This document shows positions 20,217 through 28,493 of a stretch of 64,000 bases of DNA, in pieces. Made by a program: the position numbers and the translations under genes. Location of the stretch: positions 3,238,001 to 3,302,000 of the forward strand of contig NZ_CP032125.1 in the NCBI RefSeq assembly GCF_003544895.1, read 5' to 3'. The DNA comes from Profundibacter amoris (GTDB taxonomy: Bacteria; Pseudomonadota; Alphaproteobacteria; Rhodobacterales; Rhodobacteraceae). The notes under the pieces were generated by a model, which saw only the letters and a list, made by a program, of their open reading frames with translations, was not told where the DNA came from and did not search any database. Every line of letters begins with the position of its first letter. The first letter of the stretch is position 1.

Positions 20217-20570
20217 TTATGGCCGCCCCTGTGCTTCCATCAATGCCCGCAGCAGTTTTTCTTCCGACATATCGTCTTCTGCCGGCTTGTCTGCCTCGGC
20301 GCCCATCAGAAGTGCCATGGCATCTTCTTCCGGTTCGTCCACCTCGATCTGGGTTTGCTGGCTTTCGATCATCCGCTCGCGCAGATCCTCGACCGATTGG
20401 GTTTCCTCGGCAATTTCGCGCAGGGCCACAACGGGGTTCTTGTCGTTGTCGCGATCCACGGTCAGTTCAGCACCCGCCGCGATTTCACGTGCACGATGGG
20501 CGGCAAGCATAACCAGATCAAACCGGTTTGGTACCTTATCAACGCAATCTTCAACCGTAACGCGGGCCAT
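20217..20570 (-). CDS. rpoZ: RNA polymerase omega subunit
   Basis: A 117-residue omega subunit. The N-terminus [30 protein letters not shown] is the family signature, followed by [12 protein letters not shown]; the C-terminal part is acidic and variable. It stabilises the beta' subunit and couples ppGpp to RNA polymerase in many bacteria. It is upstream of rsh with 28 bp between them, so both are likely transcribed from the promoter at 20613-20641. Confidence 0.95.
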   Translation of the reverse strand: MARVTVEDCVDKVPNRFDLVMLAAHRAREIAAGAELTVDRDNDKNPVVALREIAEETQSVEDLRERMIESQQTQIEVDEPEEDAMALLMGAEADKPAEDDMSEEKLLRALMEAQGRP

Positions 20571-20612
20571 AGGGCGACTCCTGAATATCGACTTCGGGGT
20601 ATTGGAACGTGC

Positions 20613-20641
20613 TATTTAGGGGCTTTATTCCTTGATGACAA
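20613..20641 (-). promoter_or_regulatory. Candidate sigma70-type promoter of rpoZ
   Basis: On the minus strand TTGTCA (20641-20636) and TAAATA (20618-20613) are separated by 17 bases. This is a near-consensus housekeeping promoter about 43 bp ahead of the rpoZ ATG, in the gap that separates rpoZ from folK. It was placed by eye. Confidence 0.5.
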
Positions 20642-20649
20642 GTATTGAA

Positions 20650-21255
20650 TCAGCATCTTTCCAAGGCTTTTACCTGCGCCACCTCTGCTTCTTCCAGATC
20701 ATCGCGCATCTGCTTTGCCGTTCGCCCCAGAACCGGATGCCGCCAATCCGGGGCAATTTCCGCCAAAGGAACCAGCACAAATGCCCGGTCCTGAATGCGC
20801 GGATGGGGCAGGATCAACCGTTCCGGAACCCTCTTTGACTGCTCTTTCATAGGCAGATTTAGCCAATGCTGGAATGTCGCCAAATCCGGATGAATCACTT
20901 CACCATATGCCAATAAATCAACATCCAGCGTCCGCTGCCCCCAGCGCGATACCCGTTCACGGCCCATTTCCGCCTCGACCCGATGCAACCGCGACAATAG
21001 GTCCACTGCCGATAACACTGTGGATAACATTGCAACTGCATTCACATAGTCAGGCCCCGCACCGGCAGGAAAACAAGGGGTTTCGTAAAGGTGACTTGTT
21101 GTTTTTATTTCAATTTCCGCGCTCTCTAACAACGTCAGGGCGTGGCACAATGTCTGTTTGGGAACGCCAGCCTTTGACGGCAAATTCGCCCCAAGGCCAA
21201 TTATCGCCGATATTGGTTCGTTTTTCTGCCCAAAGGGTTGCAAGATTTGTAACAA
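20650..21255 (-). CDS. folK: 2-amino-4-hydroxy-6-hydroxymethyldihydropteridine pyrophosphokinase
   Basis: A FolK of up to 201 residues. IIGLGANLP opens the fold, YVNAVAMLST follows, and the ATP/metal-binding RVSRWGQRTLDVDLLAYG and LILPHPRIQDRAFVLVPLAEIAPDW complete the family motifs. It makes the pyrophosphorylated pterin for folate synthesis. The start is uncertain: TTG at 21255 (AAGGA directly in front, too close) or TTG at 21243; no ATG fits. It is divergent from the NYN-domain gene. Confidence 0.92.
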   Translation of the reverse strand: MLQILQPFGQKNEPISAIIGLGANLPSKAGVPKQTLCHALTLLESAEIEIKTTSHLYETPCFPAGAGPDYVNAVAMLSTVLSAVDLLSRLHRVEAEMGRERVSRWGQRTLDVDLLAYGEVIHPDLATFQHWLNLPMKEQSKRVPERLILPHPRIQDRAFVLVPLAEIAPDWRHPVLGRTAKQMRDDLEEAEVAQVKALERC

Positions 21256-21349
21256 TCCTTAAAGATGAGTGCGGTTTCGCATATTTTTAACAGTAACCAC
21301 ACTCACTCACGGAAACGAAGTCGAAACCGACTACCGGAAGGAAAATTTT

Positions 21350-21922
21350 ATGTTCTACAGAGACGAACGGCTGGCGCTGTTCATCGATGGCTCGAACCTA
21401 TACGCAGCGGCAAAAGCGCTGGGGTTTGACATCGACTATAAACTGCTCAGGCAGGAATTCATGCGTCGTGGAAAAATGTTGCGGGCATTTTATTATACCG
21501 CATTGCTGGAAAACGACGAATATTCGCCGATTCGCCCCCTGGTCGACTGGCTGCATTACAACGGCTTCACCATGGTGACCAAACCGGCCAAGGAATACAC
21601 CGATTCCATGGGCCGCCGTAAGGTCAAGGGCAACATGGACATCGAACTGGCCGTCAACGCGATGGAACTGGCCCCGCATGTCGATCACATGGTGATCTTC
21701 TCGGGTGACGGGGATTTCCGTCCGCTGGTCGAAAGCCTGCAACGTCAGGGCGTGCGTGTTTCGGTGGTTTCGACCATCCGCTCGCAACCGCCCATGATTG
21801 CGGACGAGTTGCGCCGTCAGGTTGATAATTTCATCGAACTGGACGAATTGCGCGACGTGATTGGACGCCCCCCGCGGGAACCGGTCGCCCCACCTGTCGC
21901 GGCTGACGAAGCAGTAGACTAG
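21350..21922 (+). CDS. NYN (LabA/DUF88-like) domain protein, predicted ribonuclease
   Basis: A 190-residue NYN-domain protein. MFYRDERLALFIDGSNLYAAAKALG holds the first conserved Asp (FIDGSN), KGNMDIELAVNAMELA the second acidic cluster, and MVIFSGDGDFRPLVESLQRQG the third. These acidic sites match the PIN-like nuclease superfamily, and an RNase role is predicted from family knowledge. GGAAGGA precedes the ATG at 21350. The stop codon overlaps the first bases of a strongly folded RNA element that extends to a terminator, so the transcript's 3' end is unusual. Confidence 0.88.
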   Translation: MFYRDERLALFIDGSNLYAAAKALGFDIDYKLLRQEFMRRGKMLRAFYYTALLENDEYSPIRPLVDWLHYNGFTMVTKPAKEYTDSMGRRKVKGNMDIELAVNAMELAPHVDHMVIFSGDGDFRPLVESLQRQGVRVSVVSTIRSQPPMIADELRRQVDNFIELDELRDVIGRPPREPVAPPVAADEAVD

Positions 21923-22040
21923 CGTATGTCGCGCCAAATCGAATTCATCCGGCAAGGCGAACGCACCTGCGTTGCAGGCGCTGCCTCGCCCCCTGCCGGA
22001 TGAATGCTTGATACTGATCAGACGCGACACGCTATAAACA
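21921..22040 (+). ncRNA. Structured 3'-UTR or small RNA candidate
   Basis: A long nested hairpin lies right after the NYN stop. Outer stem: AGCGT (21921-21925) and GTCGCG (21928-21933) pair with CGCGAC (22023-22028) and ACGCT (22029-22033), leaving a two-base bulge. Inner stem: a perfect 12 bp, ATTCATCCGGCA (21943-21954) with TGCCGGATGAAT (21994-22005). The apical part can add GGCGA/TCGCC and CCTGC-GTT-GCAGG, and TGAT-ACTG-ATCA forms a small side hairpin. No coding frame explains it. It is followed by an intrinsic terminator. The layout is a little like 6S RNA but shorter; identity unknown. Confidence 0.5.
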
Positions 22041-22041
22041 C

Positions 22042-22072
22042 AAAAGCCGGGGCCAGCGCTCCGGCTTTTTCC
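22042..22072 (+). terminator. Rho-independent terminator
   Basis: AAAAGCCGG at 22042-22050 pairs with CCGGCTTTT at 22061-22069 around a ten-base loop and is followed by more T. It ends transcripts from the NYN gene and the folded element before ispH. Confidence 0.8.
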
Positions 22073-22134
22073 TTTGCGGGGCTGGACGCCGCCGCTTGCA
22101 GGCCCTAATTCTAACGCAACTGGACAGGGCCGAT

Positions 22135-23085
22135 ATGACAAAACCACCGCTAACCCTTTACCTTGCCGCCCCGCGCGGTTTTTGCGCCGGCGTTGTGCGC
22201 GCCATCAAGATTGTCGAACAGGCAATCGACAAATGGGGCGCACCCGTCTATGTGCGCCACGAAATCGTGCATAACAAATTCGTGGTGGATGGCTTGCGCG
22301 AAAAGGGCGCGGTGTTTGTCGAGGAACTGGATGAATGCCCCGATGACCGTCCGGTGATCTTTTCCGCCCACGGAGTGCCAAAATCAGTCCCTAACGCGGC
22401 ACAAACGCGCAATATGACCTATGTCGATGCCACCTGCCCGCTGGTCTCCAAGGTGCATATCGAGGCCGAGCGACACAATGAAAACGGTCTGCAAATGGTG
22501 ATGATCGGTCACGAGGGCCACCCCGAAACCGTGGGCACAATGGGCCAGTTACCCGCGGGCGAGGTTCTGTTGGTCGAAACCGCCGGGGATGTCGCCAATC
22601 TGGATGTACGCGACCAAAACAAGCTGGCCTATATCACCCAAACCACCCTTTCCATTGACGACACCGCCGAAATCGTCGCGGCACTAAAGGATCGCTTCCC
22701 CGCCATCATCGGCCCGCACAAAGAAGACATCTGTTACGCCACCACCAACCGCCAAGAGGCGGTCAAGGAAATCGCCGCCAAATCCGACGCCATCCTTGTA
22801 ATCGGCGCGCCGAATTCGTCCAACACCCGCCGTCTGGTCGAAGTGGGCGCGGCGGCTGGTTGCGAGTATTCACAACTGGTGCAACGGGCAAAGGACATCG
22901 ACTGGCGTGCGCTTGAGGGTATCACATCTCTGGGCCTTGCCGCCGGTGCCTCGGCCCCCGAAGTGCTGGTGGACGAGGTGATCGACGCCTTTCGCGCCCG
23001 CTATGACGTGACCGTCGAACTGGTGGAAACCGCCAAGGAACACGTCGAATTCAAAGTACCGCGCATCCTGCGTGAAGCAGTATGA
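22135..23085 (+). CDS. ispH: 4-hydroxy-3-methylbut-2-enyl diphosphate reductase
   Basis: A 316-residue IspH. The three Fe-S cysteines are in [25 protein letters not shown] and [14 protein letters not shown], with HEIVHN and GHEGHPET between them. It performs the last step of the MEP isoprenoid pathway. The ATG at 22135 matches family N-termini; a longer frame from 22096 is unsupported. It overlaps the following methyltransferase gene (ATGA), and rnhA overlaps that, forming a three-gene unit. Confidence 0.96.
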   Translation: MTKPPLTLYLAAPRGFCAGVVRAIKIVEQAIDKWGAPVYVRHEIVHNKFVVDGLREKGAVFVEELDECPDDRPVIFSAHGVPKSVPNAAQTRNMTYVDATCPLVSKVHIEAERHNENGLQMVMIGHEGHPETVGTMGQLPAGEVLLVETAGDVANLDVRDQNKLAYITQTTLSIDDTAEIVAALKDRFPAIIGPHKEDICYATTNRQEAVKEIAAKSDAILVIGAPNSSNTRRLVEVGAAAGCEYSQLVQRAKDIDWRALEGITSLGLAAGASAPEVLVDEVIDAFRARYDVTVELVETAKEHVEFKVPRILREAV

Positions 23086-23672
23086 CCGACCCAACCACCA
23101 TCGCCGTCTATGACGCGAAATTCGCCGATTATGTCGCGCTTGAAGACAGCAAATGGCGTGATCCTTCGCTGGACCGGTTCGCCGAAATGCTACCCGAAGG
23201 CGCTCATGTGCTGGATCTGGGCTGTGGTCCCGGCAAGACGGCCGCATTTTTGCAAAAGGCGGGGTTTACTGTGGAAGCCACCGATGCTTCGGCCGCTATG
23301 GTGAAGGTGGCGGCGGAAAAATACGGCATTCCCGTGCGGCATGCCACCTTTGACGACATCGGCGGGCAGGACAAATACGACGGCATCTGGGCCAACTTCA
23401 GCCTGCTGCACGCGCCCAAATCCAGAATGCCCAGCCATCTGACGGCCCTGCACAAGGCGCTGAAACCGGATGGCGTGTTTCATATCGGCATGAAATCGGG
23501 CAGCGGCGAACGCCGTGACCGGCTGGACCGTTTCTATGCCTATTACAGCCAAACCGAACTGGAAGACCTGCTGACAGATGCCGGTTTCCACACTCTTAAC
23601 GCCACTTTTGGCAACGGCACCGGCCTTGACGGCAGCCGCTCTGACTGGATCATCATAACCGCCCATGCCTGA
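23082..23672 (+). CDS. Class I SAM-dependent methyltransferase
   Basis: A 196-residue methyltransferase. Motif I is [19 protein letters not shown], followed by an acidic residue in VEATDAS and motif IV-like [16 protein letters not shown]. The fold and length suit small-molecule methyltransferases of the type 11/25 groups; the substrate is unknown. It overlaps ispH by four and rnhA by eight bases, a linkage seen in Rhodobacterales without a known functional tie. Confidence 0.85.
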   Translation: MTDPTTIAVYDAKFADYVALEDSKWRDPSLDRFAEMLPEGAHVLDLGCGPGKTAAFLQKAGFTVEATDASAAMVKVAAEKYGIPVRHATFDDIGGQDKYDGIWANFSLLHAPKSRMPSHLTALHKALKPDGVFHIGMKSGSGERRDRLDRFYAYYSQTELEDLLTDAGFHTLNATFGNGTGLDGSRSDWIIITAHA

Positions 23673-24117
23673 CCTATATGCCTATACCGACGGAGCCTGC
23701 TCCGGCAATCCCGGCCCCGGAGGCTGGGGCGCACTGCTGATCGCCCGCGATGGCGACAAGGTGCTGAAGGAACGCGAGCTGTGCGGCGGCGAGGCCGACA
23801 CCACCAACAACCGCATGGAACTGCTGGCGGCGATTCACGTTTTGGAAACACTGGAACGGCCCTCGGCCCTGACCATCATCACCGACAGCGCCTATGTGAA
23901 AAACGGGGTGACATCGTGGATCCACGGCTGGAAGCGTAACGGCTGGTGCACCTCGAACAAAAAGCCGGTGAAAAATGTCGAACTGTGGCAACGCATCGAC
24001 GAGGCGCAAGCGCGCCATGATGTGACATGGGAATGGGTCAAGGGCCACGCGGGGCATCCGGAAAACGAACGGGCGGATGAACTGGCCCGTCGCGGGATGG
24101 AACCGTTCAAACCTTAA
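23665..24117 (+). CDS. rnhA: Ribonuclease HI
   Basis: A 150-residue RNase HI with all catalytic residues visible: Asp in [14 protein letters not shown], Glu in [10 protein letters not shown], Asp in [10 protein letters not shown] and the final Asp in [15 protein letters not shown], with the handle region [10 protein letters not shown]. It cuts RNA in RNA-DNA hybrids, including R-loops and primers. It is the last gene of the ispH unit and converges on the small membrane-protein gene. Confidence 0.96.
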   Translation: MPDLYAYTDGACSGNPGPGGWGALLIARDGDKVLKERELCGGEADTTNNRMELLAAIHVLETLERPSALTIITDSAYVKNGVTSWIHGWKRNGWCTSNKKPVKNVELWQRIDEAQARHDVTWEWVKGHAGHPENERADELARRGMEPFKP

Positions 24118-24135
24118 AAAGGTGCGGCTTAGGGC

Positions 24136-24372
24136 CTATTTCTGGAAATACGTCCGGTAAACCCAGATCAACAGCACCGCCCCCAGAACCGCCCCGACAA
24201 AGCCGAAAGCGATGCTGGTCAGGGTCAGCAGCACCCGCAGGGCAATCCCCCCGATCAGCGCACCGAAGATTCCGATGGCAACAGTGGTGATAACATCCGT
24301 TTCCATACGCATCAGCCGCGTGGCAATGAACCCCGCAGCGGCGCCGATTATGATCAGAAAGACAACTGGCAT
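24136..24372 (-). CDS. GlsB/YeaQ/YmgE-family small membrane protein
   Basis: A 78-residue hydrophobic protein with about three membrane segments and glycine-rich turns (IIGAAAGFIATRLM, IGIFGALIGGIALRV, FGFVGAVLGAVLLIWVY). The pattern matches the transglycosylase-associated/GlsB family, linked to general stress in several bacteria. It is a single gene between rnhA and fmt. The function is not established. Confidence 0.78.
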   Translation of the reverse strand: MPVVFLIIIGAAAGFIATRLMRMETDVITTVAIGIFGALIGGIALRVLLTLTSIAFGFVGAVLGAVLLIWVYRTYFQK

Positions 24373-24411
24373 AGAATTGATATAAGCAGCTTTGGCGCTT
24401 TTCCAACCCGT

Positions 24412-25311
24412 CTAGCTTAACTGCTTTGGTAACGCGAACCCGCGCAGCAATTCTTCGGCCTCCATTGGCCGTTTTCCCTGCCTCTGGGCCTGCAAAACCT
24501 CGACCGCGCCGTCGCCACAGGCAATCCGCAAACCACCCAGCACCTGACCGGCTGCACCCTTGCCTTCGACCACACGGCTGCGCAGCAGTTTCAGGCGCTC
24601 GCCTTCTACTTCGCACCACGCACCGGGAAAGGGCGATAGCCCGCGGATCAGCCGGTCCACTTCGACCGCCGTTTTTGACCAATCCACCCGCGCCTCGGAT
24701 TTGTCGATCTTCTTGGCATAGGTCACGCCCTCTTCGGGCTGTGGAACAGGCTCTAACTCGTCCAGATTCGCCAAGGCTTCGACAATTGCCGCAGCACCCA
24801 GCGTCGACAACCGGTCGTGCAATTCCGCTGTGGTTTCTTCTGCCCCAATCGACAGCGCCTTGCGCAGCAACACCGGTCCTGTGTCCAGTCCGGCCTCCAT
24901 CTGCATGATGCAAACGCCGGTTTCCTTGTCCCCTGCCATGATCGCCCGATGGATCGGCGCCGCCCCGCGCCAGCGCGGCAACAGGGACGCGTGGATGTTC
25001 AGACAGCCCTTTGCGGGGGCGTCCAGCACCGCTTGCGGCAGGATCAGACCATAGGCCACGACCACGGCAATATCAGGCTCTAACGCAGCGAATTCCGCCT
25101 TTTCGGCCTCGCCTTTCAGCGATTTGGGAAAGCGCACGGGCAGGCCCAGTTCCTCGGCCTTCGCCTGCACCGGACTGGGGCGGTCCTTTTTACCGCGCCC
25201 CGCCGGACGTGGCGGCTGACAGTATACGCAAAGCACCTCGTGCCCTGCCTCGACCAATGCTTCCAGAACCGGCACCGAAAAATCCGGTGTGCCCATGAAT
25301 ACAACCTTCAT
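24412..25311 (-). CDS. fmt: Methionyl-tRNA formyltransferase
   Basis: A 299-residue Fmt. [26 protein letters not shown] opens the formyltransferase domain; the active-site block is [25 protein letters not shown] with Asn, His and downstream Asp in GLDTGPVLL; the C-terminal OB-fold binds tRNA. It formylates initiator Met-tRNA. Its start overlaps the stop of the divergent deformylase paralogue (ATGA), so formylation and deformylation genes form one unit def-def2-fmt. Confidence 0.96.
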   Translation of the reverse strand: MKVVFMGTPDFSVPVLEALVEAGHEVLCVYCQPPRPAGRGKKDRPSPVQAKAEELGLPVRFPKSLKGEAEKAEFAALEPDIAVVVAYGLILPQAVLDAPAKGCLNIHASLLPRWRGAAPIHRAIMAGDKETGVCIMQMEAGLDTGPVLLRKALSIGAEETTAELHDRLSTLGAAAIVEALANLDELEPVPQPEEGVTYAKKIDKSEARVDWSKTAVEVDRLIRGLSPFPGAWCEVEGERLKLLRSRVVEGKGAAGQVLGGLRIACGDGAVEVLQAQRQGKRPMEAEELLRGFALPKQLS

Positions 25312-25802
25312 CGCACCCCTTTCCGCGCCTTGCGCAGCAACATATCGCGTTTCACCTTGGACAGGTTGTCAAAATACATCCGCCCGTTCAGGTGATCAAT
25401 CTGGTGCTGGACCGATGTCGCCCACAGCCCGACGAAATCCTTTTCCTCGACATCGCCCGCCGCATTCAGAAACCGCACCGTCACCGCGCGGGGCCGTTTG
25501 ATCACGGCGGACACACCGGGCAGGTTCGGGCTTGCCTCCTCGTGTTCGCGCAGTTTGGCCGAGGCATGCAGCACCTCGGGATTGGCCAGCAAAACCGCCT
25601 GTCCGCGTTCCTCGGAACAATCGACCACCGCAAGGCGCAACATCACGCCGATCTGCGGCGCGGCAAGGCCCACGCCGGGCATCGCGTCCATGGTTTCGAC
25701 CATATCCGCCCAGATGCCGCGCACCTCGTCGGTCACGGCCTCGACCGGTTCGCAGACCGTTTTCAGCCGTTTGTCCGGGTAGGGCACAAAGGGGCGGATC
25801 AT
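25308..25802 (-). CDS. Peptide deformylase paralogue with altered active site
   Basis: A 164-residue deformylase-fold protein. Motif 1 is intact ([10 protein letters not shown]), but motif 2, normally EGCLS with the metal-binding Cys, reads EASPNLPG here, and motif 3, normally HEXDH, reads HQIDH. Both the Cys ligand and the catalytic Glu are therefore replaced. Classical deformylase activity is unlikely. It overlaps the canonical def gene upstream and fmt downstream (ATGA at both). It may bind nascent chains or ribosomes, or have another activity; nothing in the sequence decides. Confidence 0.85.
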   Translation of the reverse strand: MIRPFVPYPDKRLKTVCEPVEAVTDEVRGIWADMVETMDAMPGVGLAAPQIGVMLRLAVVDCSEERGQAVLLANPEVLHASAKLREHEEASPNLPGVSAVIKRPRAVTVRFLNAAGDVEEKDFVGLWATSVQHQIDHLNGRMYFDNLSKVKRDMLLRKARKGVR

Positions 25803-26326
25803 GCCTTTTCCCGTGCCCGCTCGCGTTTCAGCTTGACCATTTTACGGGTGATCAACTGGCGTTTCAGGGGTTTGAGGTAATCAATGAACAGCTTGCCGTC
25901 CAGATGGTCGATTTCATGCTGGACGCAAGTCGCCCAAAGCTTGTCGAACTTGGCCTCGCAAGCGGCGCCGTGCATGTCCAGCCACGTTACAGTGACTTCA
26001 GCGGGGCGTTCGACCTCGGCGTACTGCTCGGGGATCGAAAGGCAGCCCTCTTCATAGGTATTCAGCGCCTCGGATGTCCACTGAACCTTGGGATTAAACA
26101 GCACCATCGGCTGCGGGTCCGCGCCTTCTTCCTTGACGCAATCCATCACGATCAGCCGTTGCAAAACACCCACCTGTGGTGCCGCCAGACCGATGCCCGG
26201 GGCATCGTACATGGTTTCCAGCATGTCCTCGGCCAGCTTGCGCAAATCATCACTGACCCCCTCAACAGGGGCACAAGCCTTTTTCAGGCGCGGATCGGGG
26301 TGTATCAATATCGGTCGTATACTCAT
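25799..26326 (-). CDS. def: Peptide deformylase
   Basis: A 175-residue canonical deformylase with GIGLAAPQVG, EEGCLSIPEQ (metal-binding Cys) and HEIDHLDGKLFID (metal-binding His pair and catalytic Glu). It removes the formyl group from nascent proteins. I start at the ATG at 26326 (MSIRPILIHPDPRLK), the usual family N-terminus; ATGs at 26335 and 26344 would add a few residues. It overlaps the degenerate paralogue (ATGA) and is divergent from the C-S lyase gene. Confidence 0.95.
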   Translation of the reverse strand: MSIRPILIHPDPRLKKACAPVEGVSDDLRKLAEDMLETMYDAPGIGLAAPQVGVLQRLIVMDCVKEEGADPQPMVLFNPKVQWTSEALNTYEEGCLSIPEQYAEVERPAEVTVTWLDMHGAACEAKFDKLWATCVQHEIDHLDGKLFIDYLKPLKRQLITRKMVKLKRERAREKA

Positions 26327-26425
26327 ATCGCTCATGTAAGACATGATACGCCATGGTGCAACGCCCCTTGCCATTATAGCGCAATCCGCTAGCGTGCTGG
26401 CAAAACCGACAAGGGACAGAACACC

Positions 26426-27598
26426 ATGAGCTTTGACGACATCATAGACCGCCGTAACACCCATTGTGCCAAATGGGACGTGATGGAGCCGCTATACGGT
26501 GTGCCCCTGAAAGACGGCATCGCCATGTGGGTCGCCGATATGGATTTCCGCGCGCCTGATTGTGTGCAGGACGCGGTGCAGAAAATGCGCGATCACGGGA
26601 TTTACGGCTATTTCGGGGATGATGCCGAATACAAGAACGCAATCCGCTGGTGGATGAAAACCCGCCACGGCTGGGATGTGGAGGCCGGCGATATTTTCAC
26701 CACGCACGGGCTGGTCAACGGCACGGCGCTATGTGTCGATGCCTTTACCGAAAAGGGCGACGGTGTGGTGTTGTTCACCCCCGTTTACCACGCCTTTGCC
26801 AAGGTGATTAACGCCGCGGGGCGCAAGGTGGTGGAATGCCCGCTGGTCAACAATGACGGCCGCTATGAAATGGATTTCGCCGCCTATGACGCGCAGATGA
26901 CCGGTGCGGAAAAGATGGTGATCCTGTGTTCACCGCATAACCCCGGCGGACGGGTCTGGACGCAGGAGGAATTGCAGGGCGTGGCCGATTTTGCCAAACG
27001 ACACGATCTGCTGCTGGTGTCGGATGAAATCCACCACGACCTGATTATTTCCGATGCCAAGCACACGGTGATGTCGCTGGTTGATCCATCCATCGCGGAT
27101 CGTCTGGTGATGATGACCGCTGTCACCAAAACCTTTAACATCGCGGGTGCCCATACCGGCAATGTGATTATTGCCGACCCTGAATTGCGCGCCAGATTCG
27201 CCGCCACCATGCAGGCGCTGGGCATGTCGCCCAATTCCTTTGGCCTGTTCATGACCACCGCTGCCTATTCACCCGAAGGGGCGGCGTGGGTGGACGAATT
27301 AACCACCTATCTGGCTGGCAACCGTGACCTGTTCGATACGGCGATAAACGCCATCCCGGGCCTGAAATCCATGCCGCTGGAGGCCACCTATCTGGCATGG
27401 GTCGATTTTTCCGGTACGGGGATGGACGCGGAGGAATACACCGCACGGGTCGAGAAAGTCGCCAAAATCGCGGTGAACCACGGCGAGACTTTTGGCACTG
27501 GCGGCGAGGCCTTCCTGCGTTTCAATCTGGCCACGCCCCGTGCTGTGGTGCAGGAAGCGGTTGACCGGCTGAAAGAAGCCTTTTCGGATTTGCAATAA
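26426..27598 (+). CDS. PatB/MalY-type C-S lyase (PLP aminotransferase fold)
   Basis: A 390-residue fold-type I PLP enzyme. The N-terminal MSFDDIIDRRNTHCAKWD and IAMWVADMDFRAP are typical of the MalY/PatB cystathionine beta-lyase subgroup. CSPHNPGGRVW, VSDEIHHDLI and AVTKTFNIAGAHTGN, with the PLP-binding Lys in the last, are the cofactor motifs. It likely cleaves C-S bonds of cystathionine or related compounds. There is no sulfur-metabolism gene close by to fix the substrate. Confidence 0.9.
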   Translation: MSFDDIIDRRNTHCAKWDVMEPLYGVPLKDGIAMWVADMDFRAPDCVQDAVQKMRDHGIYGYFGDDAEYKNAIRWWMKTRHGWDVEAGDIFTTHGLVNGTALCVDAFTEKGDGVVLFTPVYHAFAKVINAAGRKVVECPLVNNDGRYEMDFAAYDAQMTGAEKMVILCSPHNPGGRVWTQEELQGVADFAKRHDLLLVSDEIHHDLIISDAKHTVMSLVDPSIADRLVMMTAVTKTFNIAGAHTGNVIIADPELRARFAATMQALGMSPNSFGLFMTTAAYSPEGAAWVDELTTYLAGNRDLFDTAINAIPGLKSMPLEATYLAWVDFSGTGMDAEEYTARVEKVAKIAVNHGETFGTGGEAFLRFNLATPRAVVQEAVDRLKEAFSDLQ

Positions 27599-27607
27599 CC
27601 ACGCGCC

Positions 27608-27628
27608 GCCCCGCATCAGGTGCGGGGC
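27608..27628. terminator. Hairpin between convergent genes
   Basis: GCCCCGCA-TCAGG-TGCGGGGC forms a perfect eight-pair stem between the stops of the C-S lyase gene (plus) and the usp gene (minus). There is no T-run, so it may act as a 3'-end stabiliser or Rho-assisted terminator on either strand. Confidence 0.45.
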
Positions 27629-27641
27629 AGCCTGCCTGCCC

Positions 27642-28490
27642 CTACCTGAACAGCAGAACCGGCACCTGACAGCTTTGCACCATCGCCGTGGTGGTCGAGC
27701 CGATGATCAGGCTGCGGATACGGGAATGGCCATAGGCACCCATCACCAGAATATCGGTTCCATCCTTTTGCGAGGTCTCGCAGATCACCTTTTCCGCCTG
27801 TCCCTGCGCGATCTCGGTTTCCACCTGATACCCCGCATCGCGCAACAGTGCCGCCGCCCCCTCGAGGGCGCGTTTGACCTCGGTCTTTTCCGCGCCCACG
27901 GTCAGCAGCTTGCAATCCAGCCCCGCGAAAACCTTGCTCTGCTCGATATGGTTTACCGCCTTCAGCGACGACGCCCCGCCATCAAAGGCAATCATAAACC
28001 GCTGCGGTTTTTCAAACGCGCGCGAGGCCACCAGAACCGGCTTTTTGCACGACCGAACGACACGTTCCAGATTGCTGCCCAGATGCCGTTTGGCGAAATC
28101 TGCCGCCTCGCCGCGTTTGCCGATGATCACCAGATCGGCGTCCGCTTCGGCGGCCAGCAGTTCCTCGACCAGATCGCCCTGCCGCAGGCGTGTGGTGACA
28201 TCCGTCACCCCGTCGCTACGCAACCGCGCTTCGGCATCTTCCAGAATGGCGCGCCCGCGTTTTTGCGCCAACCTGGCATTTTGCGCGTCCAGATCGGCCA
28301 GTTCTTCCATCAGCTTGCTGCGTGCGCCCAGACCGATGTTGCCCGACAGGTTGGTTTGCTTGGCCTCGGGGTGTTTCAGAACATGGATCACTTCAACGCT
28401 GGACCCTTTGCGCGTCGCAATCCACGCCGCGTGGTCACAGACGCTTTCGGAATAGGCAGAGCCATCCACCAGTGCGATAATCTTTGACAT
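27642..28490 (-). CDS. Universal stress protein with two UspA domains
   Basis: A 282-residue tandem UspA protein. Domain 1 starts KIIALVDGSAYSESVCDHAAW and ends near VIIGKRGEAADFAKRHLGSN; domain 2 ends in ILVMGAYGHSRIRSLIIGSTTTAMV, a full ATP-binding G-2X-G-9X-G-S/T-type motif. It follows the SulP transporter gene by three bases, so both are co-transcribed. Pairing of UspA and SulP suggests the stress protein tunes the transporter, which is inference. Confidence 0.9.
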   Translation of the reverse strand: MSKIIALVDGSAYSESVCDHAAWIATRKGSSVEVIHVLKHPEAKQTNLSGNIGLGARSKLMEELADLDAQNARLAQKRGRAILEDAEARLRSDGVTDVTTRLRQGDLVEELLAAEADADLVIIGKRGEAADFAKRHLGSNLERVVRSCKKPVLVASRAFEKPQRFMIAFDGGASSLKAVNHIEQSKVFAGLDCKLLTVGAEKTEVKRALEGAAALLRDAGYQVETEIAQGQAEKVICETSQKDGTDILVMGAYGHSRIRSLIIGSTTTAMVQSCQVPVLLFR

Positions 28491-28493
28491 GTT

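Noticed and set aside
21921-22040. 6S RNA as the identity of the folded element
   Set aside because: There is a closing stem, an internal bubble and an apical stem, but it is shorter than known 6S RNAs, I could not match conserved bases, and the usual neighbour genes are absent.
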